A stretch of 32,160 nucleotides of DNA from Pirellula sp. (GTDB taxonomy: Bacteria; Planctomycetota; Planctomycetia; Pirellulales; Pirellulaceae): NCBI GenBank assembly GCA_025459275.1, contig JALOQW010000004.1, positions 1 through 32,160 of the forward strand. The letters are read 5' to 3'. The notes beneath the pieces are model-generated. The model saw nothing but the letters and a program-made list of their open reading frames with translations, was not told where the DNA came from and searched no databases. This document shows, piece by piece, positions 26,746 through 32,160 of this stretch (its first letter is position 1; every line of letters begins with the position of its first letter). A program made the position numbers and the translations under genes.

Positions 26746-27888
26746 ATGAAAAGCCATCGTATGTTGAGGTTGTGTGTCGCGAGCTGGCTCGCCATCGGTC
26801 TCGGGTTGTGCGGCTGCACGGACAGCAAACCAACCGCGACTCCAGGAGGGGCAAACGCCTCCCCTTCAAAGACCGCAGCTGGTGGTGCCAGCTCGGGTTC
26901 ATCTGCTCCCGCCAAATTCACGTTGGCATGGAGCGAATATCCGTCATGGAGCATTTTCGGAGTCGCCGACGAAGTGGGATTGATCGACGGCAAAGCCGGC
27001 GCGCAAGGCTCGATCGAGAAGAAGTACAACGTCGACATCGAGCTGCTGCTCGCCAGTTACGACCAATGCATCACCCTGTACGGCAACTCGCAAGCCGATG
27101 CCGTCTGCATCACCAACATCGACATCCTCGGGGCTGCCGGCTCCCGCAACTCCGTCGCCATCATGCCTACCTCGACCAGCGCCGGAGCGGATGCCTGCAT
27201 CACGGCAGGGATTGATTCGATCGAGGGACTGCAAGGGAAAATCACTCGAGGACTCGAGAAGAGTGTTTCTCAGTATTGCTTCGATCGATGCCTCGAGAAA
27301 CTCGGAAAGAAGACCGCTGATTTCCCCTTCAGCCAGATGGATCCGGAACAAGCTGCCCAAGCCTTCCAGGGCAAGGACCCCGATGTACCCTCCATCATGG
27401 TATGGAACCCGTTCGTGATGCAATCGCTGCGCAGCCGAAGCGATGCCAAGGTCCTCTTCAGTTCGGAATCGATCCCCGAGGAAATCATCGACATGGTCGT
27501 GGTTGGCAAAGATTCGCTCGACAAGGCTGGCGGCAAGGAGTTCGCCATGGCGGTGTTGGAAACCTTCTATGCCATGAACCAGCGCATGTCGGATCCCAAG
27601 ACGTCCGATGCGACGTTGATCGGCATCGGAGCACGCTTCGCCAAATTGGAACTCGACGACATGAAAACCATCGTCAAGCAAACGCGATTCTATTCCGATC
27701 CCAACGATGCAGTACGGCTCTTTTCCAGCGATGCCTTTCAAAAGGAGACGATGCCCATCGTCAGCAAGTTCTGCGTGACTTACGGCATGACACCTCAGCC
27801 GATTGCTTTGTCATTCGGCACAGGCCAAGGGGTCATGGACTTCGATACGTCCTATCTCAAGTCGTACGTCGAAGCCCAAAAGAAGTAA
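26746..27888 (+). CDS. ABC transporter substrate-binding lipoprotein (NMT1/SsuA-like)
   Basis: Lipobox-like AIGLGLCGCTDS; FTLAWSEYPSWSIFGVADEVGLID, YGNSQADAVCITNIDILGAA. ATG at 26746; the ORF opens at GTG 26731. Confidence 0.87.
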   Translation: MKSHRMLRLCVASWLAIGLGLCGCTDSKPTATPGGANASPSKTAAGGASSGSSAPAKFTLAWSEYPSWSIFGVADEVGLIDGKAGAQGSIEKKYNVDIELLLASYDQCITLYGNSQADAVCITNIDILGAAGSRNSVAIMPTSTSAGADACITAGIDSIEGLQGKITRGLEKSVSQYCFDRCLEKLGKKTADFPFSQMDPEQAAQAFQGKDPDVPSIMVWNPFVMQSLRSRSDAKVLFSSESIPEEIIDMVVVGKDSLDKAGGKEFAMAVLETFYAMNQRMSDPKTSDATLIGIGARFAKLELDDMKTIVKQTRFYSDPNDAVRLFSSDAFQKETMPIVSKFCVTYGMTPQPIALSFGTGQGVMDFDTSYLKSYVEAQKK

Positions 27889-27891
27889 CCC

Positions 27892-28707
27892 ATGATACGA
27901 CGCGATCTGCCCAAATGGTTGTTTGTCGCTATGGCGGTCGGTGGCGTCATCGTGCTGCTGATCGCCTATGAATGGCTGTCGCTTCGACAGACTGCGATCA
28001 ATCCCAAGCAGACCACGATCCCTTCGTTCGCCAAGCTGGCAGAAGGAGTGCAACGCGTCTTCCAAGTCCAAGGCACGGCAGAGAATCCCAAACCTCCGAT
28101 GTTCTGGAACGATATCGGAGCTACCCTCTGGCGTTTGGCGATGGGGCTCGGCATCGGCATTCTGGCGTCGGTCCTTGTGGGAGTCCTGATGGGAGCCTAC
28201 CGATGGATCGAGGCCCCCTTGAGCCCAGTGATCATGTTTATGTCCAAGGTTCCCCCAACCGCGATCATGCCACTCTACTTTGCGGTCGCCGGAATCGGAT
28301 TCCGAATGTACGTGCTGATGGTGGCGTTGGGAGTCTTCTTTTCGATGGCGCAAGCCATTTTTCAGGCCGTCCGTGATAACGTCACCGATGAGGCTATCAG
28401 CAAGGCTTATACCCTTGGGGCGTCAGAGATCGAAGTCATCTATGAGGTCATCTGGAAGCAGATCCTCCCCAACTTTTTGGACTGCATTCGCTCCCAGATT
28501 GGTCCGGCCATGATCTACTTGCTCGCCGCGGAGTATTCGATGGGGGAGCCGGGGGTCGGATGTCAAATCCGAATGCAGTACAAGCTCCTGAACTTCAACG
28601 TCATCTTCGTTTACCTGTTCGTCCTAGGCATTCTCGGCCTGGTGGCTGAGTTTGGGCTCGTATGGCTCCGAAAGTGGCTTTGCCCCTGGTTCCAAGAAGG
28701 GCGGTAA
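27892..28707 (+). CDS. ABC transporter permease (SsuC/TauC-like)
   Basis: Multi-TM with EAA loop DEAISKAYTLGASEIEVIYEVIWKQILPNFLDCIR; 3 bp after the upstream SBP gene. Confidence 0.9.
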   Translation: MIRRDLPKWLFVAMAVGGVIVLLIAYEWLSLRQTAINPKQTTIPSFAKLAEGVQRVFQVQGTAENPKPPMFWNDIGATLWRLAMGLGIGILASVLVGVLMGAYRWIEAPLSPVIMFMSKVPPTAIMPLYFAVAGIGFRMYVLMVALGVFFSMAQAIFQAVRDNVTDEAISKAYTLGASEIEVIYEVIWKQILPNFLDCIRSQIGPAMIYLLAAEYSMGEPGVGCQIRMQYKLLNFNVIFVYLFVLGILGLVAEFGLVWLRKWLCPWFQEGR

Positions 28708-29037
28708 GCGCAACCGTATTGCATCTATGGGGATAACCGAGGCCGTTACGAACGCGGATTTGGAATTTTGAAATTTTTTTTGGCCGATCGCTGCAGGAGG
28801 GGGGAGGTTCTTGGCGGCGTCAAACTCCAAGATCCCCAGCGTTATCGGAACTTCACTCGGACTTCAAGCCTAAAAATGGACGGTTTTGGGTTGCGAAGCA
28901 TAAAGATTTGATCAAGAAAATGGTTGACAAAGCCACCTCTAAAGTCTTTGATATAGGTGGTTTGGTTACGCACCCACCACACACCCCCGCGCAAAGTCAT
29001 CCGCCGCGATGCTTTGTTGCAGGCGTTGCGGCAGATA

Positions 29038-29075
29038 GTGAGACAGCGATTTACCTTCCCTAAATATGGTCTCAC
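29038..29075 (+). promoter_or_regulatory. Leader hairpin upstream of the DUF1559 gene
   Basis: GTGAGAC (29038..29044) / GTCTCAC (29069..29075) outer stem, ATTTA (29049..29053) / TAAAT (29061..29065) inner stem. Confidence 0.45.
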
Positions 29076-29143
29076 AACAGATTTTTGCCCCTGAAGAGGG
29101 GAATACGTTTTTTTCCTTTTTATTCTGTCGAAGGGTTTTTGTT

Positions 29144-30331
29144 ATGTCGAAGAGTCTTCTTGCTCGACGAGGGGGTTTTACCCTGGTTGAGCTCCTGGTG
29201 GTTATCGCCATCATCGGCATCCTGGTAGGACTTCTCCTGCCAGCAGTTCAGTCGGCGCGGGAAGCTGCCCGCCGCATGACTTGTTCCAAAAATGTCCGTG
29301 AAGTCGGATTGGCTGCTCTTAATTTTGAGAGCGCTTACAAGCGTTTGCCTCCTGGGGTGATGTTCCCAGACCGTTACGCAGGTGGATTCATCAACCAGAC
29401 GCCAGACCCGCTGGGCTATCAACCCAATGCCCACAATGGTGTTGGTCACCTGACGCATTTGCTTCCTTATTTGGAACTGAACGCAATTTACCGGGTGATC
29501 GAAGCCAATCTGAACTTGAATCCAGACATTAGCGGCTGGGACCTGTCAGCTGGTTTGCCTGGCACGCCCTTTCCTTCGGGATCGGATCAGCAGGTGAGAA
29601 ACATCTATTGGTGGGGTAATGGCCCTGTGTGGACCGCAGCCCAAAATTCGCTCCCGATTTTGCTTTGCCCATCGGATATTGCGGATCAAGGGTTGTACAC
29701 CTCGTACATCCATCAAAGCGGTGCAACCAGCGCCATTACGGCGAACGCAGTGCACTATCTGTACGCGGTCAGTCCGTTCAGCGCTGATTTCCACCGAACG
29801 GTCGGTAAGACCAATTACATGGGTAACCAGGGTCGTTCGGGTCGCACGGGGAGCACCTTCCTCGATCCGCCTGCACCTACGGGCGCCAACTTGGGTGCCA
29901 CCGCTGGCTTGACTGTTGACGATCTTCAAGGACCTTTCACCATCCGTAGCAAGACTCGATTGCGAGATTTCACGGACGGAGCGTCCAACACGTTCTTCTT
30001 TGGTGAAGTTACTGGTCAGTGGCGGAACCCTGCGACGAACACGGGACGAACAGGTTCGTGGTGGTGGTTGCCGGCGACGGGACAGTTGACCCGATTCATG
30101 ATTCCAAATCCAGCCATTGCGAATAACCCGAACGATCCGGTTTTCAACAATGGAGGATTTGCTGCGACTCAGTACGGTAATCCAAGAAAGTTCCACAGCT
30201 TGCACGGGTCTGGATTGCACATGTCGTTCGCCGACAACTCGGTGCGACTCGTACCCTTCTCTATGGAATCACGGTTGTGGTTTGTTCTCGGTGGTATGCG
30301 TGACGGTCAAATCGCTACACTTGAGGAGTAA
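29144..30331 (+). CDS. DUF1559 domain-containing prepilin-like protein
   Basis: [55 protein letters not shown] plus C-terminal [21 protein letters not shown] at 29144 matches a prepilin leader; the ORF can open at 29066. Confidence 0.95.
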   Translation: MSKSLLARRGGFTLVELLVVIAIIGILVGLLLPAVQSAREAARRMTCSKNVREVGLAALNFESAYKRLPPGVMFPDRYAGGFINQTPDPLGYQPNAHNGVGHLTHLLPYLELNAIYRVIEANLNLNPDISGWDLSAGLPGTPFPSGSDQQVRNIYWWGNGPVWTAAQNSLPILLCPSDIADQGLYTSYIHQSGATSAITANAVHYLYAVSPFSADFHRTVGKTNYMGNQGRSGRTGSTFLDPPAPTGANLGATAGLTVDDLQGPFTIRSKTRLRDFTDGASNTFFFGEVTGQWRNPATNTGRTGSWWWLPATGQLTRFMIPNPAIANNPNDPVFNNGGFAATQYGNPRKFHSLHGSGLHMSFADNSVRLVPFSMESRLWFVLGGMRDGQIATLEE

Positions 30332-30365
30332 AGGATAATCGAATTTGGAAATTCCAGGAGTATTT

Positions 30366-30569
30366 ATGATGAAGTACCGCGTATCGGTGATTTGTTTGAT
30401 GGTTGTCTGCCTAGGCAGCGCCATCGGGTGTGGCGGCAGTTCCGGGGGTGGGGCGATCCCAGCTCCTAGGCCCGCTGAATCACCTGCAGCAAAGAATACG
30501 AATCCAGATGGCGGAGCGAATGCAGCGACTGAAAACGACGCTGGCGCACAGTCGTCGGCTCTAGAGTAA
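30366..30569 (+). CDS. Small lipoprotein following the DUF1559 gene
   Basis: MMKYRVSVICLMVVCLGSAIGCGGSSGGG: signal peptide and lipobox, then a short Ala/Pro/Asn-rich tail. Confidence 0.75.
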   Translation: MMKYRVSVICLMVVCLGSAIGCGGSSGGGAIPAPRPAESPAAKNTNPDGGANAATENDAGAQSSALE

Positions 30570-30609
30570 TTTAGCGCACGACTCAGGTCGTTGCTGTTGA
30601 ACAAGCAAT

Positions 30610-30643
30610 AACAAGGTGGTGGTCGCAGGACTACCACCTTGTT
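30610..30643. terminator. Strong hairpin between convergent genes, probable (bidirectional) terminator
   Basis: AACAAGGTGGTGGT-CGCAGG-ACTACCACCTTGTT, 14-bp stem with one G-U on the + transcript; short T-rich flank after it. Confidence 0.7.
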
Positions 30644-30677
30644 TCATTTAAAAAAAGCAATCAGCAACCAATCCAAT

Positions 30678-32160
30678 CTACAGATTCAGTGCCTCTCGAG
30701 CGAGTCGACCTTTCCACTTGGCTCGAAGATAGTCTACCGAGGTGACTGATCGATCGCAGGCAAGCCACTCTTCTGAGTCCACCAGAATGCAGACTTCCTG
30801 ACCTTGCTGGTTCATCGCATGGGCAACGACAGCCGATCTCCCAAGGAATTCTAGGGACCTCTTCACTACCAACGCTTGGTAACCGACTTCTTCAAGCCGT
30901 TCCAACCATGCTTCGACATGATGCTGTTGATCGGAATTCTGCGTTCCCCACTCGGCTGAGACTTCGTTGGGATCCTCGATATCTTGAGCCATGAACATGC
31001 TGAAAAGCTCATCGTTCGTCAGGCCGCTCGTCTCGAATGGAAAAGCGAAAGCATAAGGTCCAGCAAATCCGATGCTGGTTAAGTGTGCATTTCCTAGCGC
31101 ATACTCGAATCGAAGTAGAAAGCAGTCTTGTGGCTGATCCATCCCTGGCCACGGTAACGTGCGATGCTCAACAAGCTCGATATGCTGCGGAGCTAGAGAG
31201 AACTGTTCCGGCTGGCTCAACCAAAGAGCGAGTTGGGATTTGGCGTGAGCCAAAGGGGTGCACCATTCAGGCTCGATCCGTTCTTCGATCCCAAGTTCTT
31301 TGGCGTATTGCATCACCCGCGGTCGGCTTGCATCATCTTGCATCAACTGCAAAAGAAGGTCCACCGCACGGTCTTCTCCAAGTCGCGCGAGCGCAAATGC
31401 AGCCTCCGCTTTGATTCGACGATGCCCCAGATCGAGCGCTTGCGTAAGTTTTCCAATGGCTCGAACGTCCCCTTGGAGAGCAAAAAAATGGCAAAGCGAC
31501 ACTGCCAAAGAGACGCCATCAAAAAGCATTCGCTGGATTTCGCTGACACGATCCGAGTATCTGCCGGGATTCTCTTCTAACGAAGCTAATTGCTGCGTGA
31601 CTGCCCCTAAAAGGGACAACAACGCATCAAAACGTGGTGCTGCAGGATGGGGATACACTCCCTTTTCGCGGCACAAATGATTTGCGATATCCAAGGCAGG
31701 TGCGAGGACCGCAGGACTCGTTGCATCGAGGATCCTCGGAAAAACATCCTCGACTCGTTGGTGAGGAGATTGCATCAATGCACTGAGAGCAAGGCTCGAG
31801 TCCGACCACTCGAATGGTGGCTGCTCGACGAGCAGGTCCACGCCAAGCGAAACCGCGGTTGGAACTCGACTCGCAAAAAGGACCTGCAATAACACCCCTT
31901 GGGACCGATGGAAGCGATACTTTCGGAATCGGACGTAGAGTTGCGCGGCTCGCTGTGCCGCCAGTGCATGGATGAGGAGCTCGCCTTGCTCATCCAAGCC
32001 TGAGGAAGATCGACGAACCAGTTCCGACAGCCACGACGCTAACTTGCCAACCGCCAGCTCCAGCGTCCCTCGAAAGGATGATATGGATTGGACCACCTCG
32101 TCATCGATTGGCAATTCCAGGAATGATTCCGCCAAGAGATGAGCTGCTTCCTGAGTCGGA
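30678..32160 (-). CDS. HEAT-repeat-like hypothetical protein, probably truncated by the window end
   Basis: Stop at 30678; repeat-like RRIKAEAAFALARLGEDRAVDLLLQLMQDD. The frame stays open past the nominal TTG at 32135 to the window edge. Confidence 0.75.
   Translation of the reverse strand, partial: PTQEAAHLLAESFLELPIDDEVVQSISSFRGTLELAVGKLASWLSELVRRSSSGLDEQGELLIHALAAQRAAQLYVRFRKYRFHRSQGVLLQVLFASRVPTAVSLGVDLLVEQPPFEWSDSSLALSALMQSPHQRVEDVFPRILDATSPAVLAPALDIANHLCREKGVYPHPAAPRFDALLSLLGAVTQQLASLEENPGRYSDRVSEIQRMLFDGVSLAVSLCHFFALQGDVRAIGKLTQALDLGHRRIKAEAAFALARLGEDRAVDLLLQLMQDDASRPRVMQYAKELGIEERIEPEWCTPLAHAKSQLALWLSQPEQFSLAPQHIELVEHRTLPWPGMDQPQDCFLLRFEYALGNAHLTSIGFAGPYAFAFPFETSGLTNDELFSMFMAQDIEDPNEVSAEWGTQNSDQQHHVEAWLERLEEVGYQALVVKRSLEFLGRSAVVAHAMNQQGQEVCILVDSEEWLACDRSVTSVDYLRAKWKGRLAREALNL

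Noticed and set aside
28924-28955. TTGACA box with downstream GATATA as a promoter for the DUF1559 gene
   Set aside because: Spacing (20 bp) and -10 match are poor; planctomycete promoters are not well enough defined to call it.
1-32160. CRISPR arrays, tRNA/rRNA genes, transposases, toxin-antitoxin or known phage-defence genes
   Set aside because: Scanned by eye; no regularly spaced repeats, cloverleaf signatures or family motifs found.

Overview
This window looks like ordinary chromosome from a planctomycete, probably Pirellulaceae-like. The basis is a DUF1559 pseudopilin-like protein, a PVC-type large cytochrome/dehydrogenase, a PmoA/DUF6807 protein, MJ0042-type zinc ribbons and a MoxR-DUF58-BatA operon. 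I support about 29 CDSs, two of them cut by the window edges (one at each end). No tRNA, rRNA, CRISPR array or transposase was recognised. Recognisable genes include mobA, pyrC-like, spoVG-like, ispE, a rhodanese gene, a FliA/WhiG sigma factor, a YggS-type PLP protein and nnrD. The best candidate for an under-described system is the five-gene + strand cluster at 23430..28707. It encodes a membrane-anchored NMT1-like substrate-binding domain fused to an OmpA-like domain, a membrane coiled-coil protein, a PspA/ESCRT-III-like protein, a second NMT1-like lipoprotein and an SsuC/TauC-type permease. No ABC ATPase is present locally. Other points worth checking: a SpoVG with a zinc ribbon inserted in its core next to ispE; a two-copy REP-like palindrome; a 17-bp inverted repeat with nested palindromes behind pyrC; a paired hairpin with complementary loops; a duplicated nnrD start region that creates a mini-ORF; a repeated GAGACTC motif upstream of a His-rich MerC-like gene; and a TonB-like SxxxH N-terminus on an unknown protein. 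All calls come from reading the sequence and supplied ORFs; no database search was possible.
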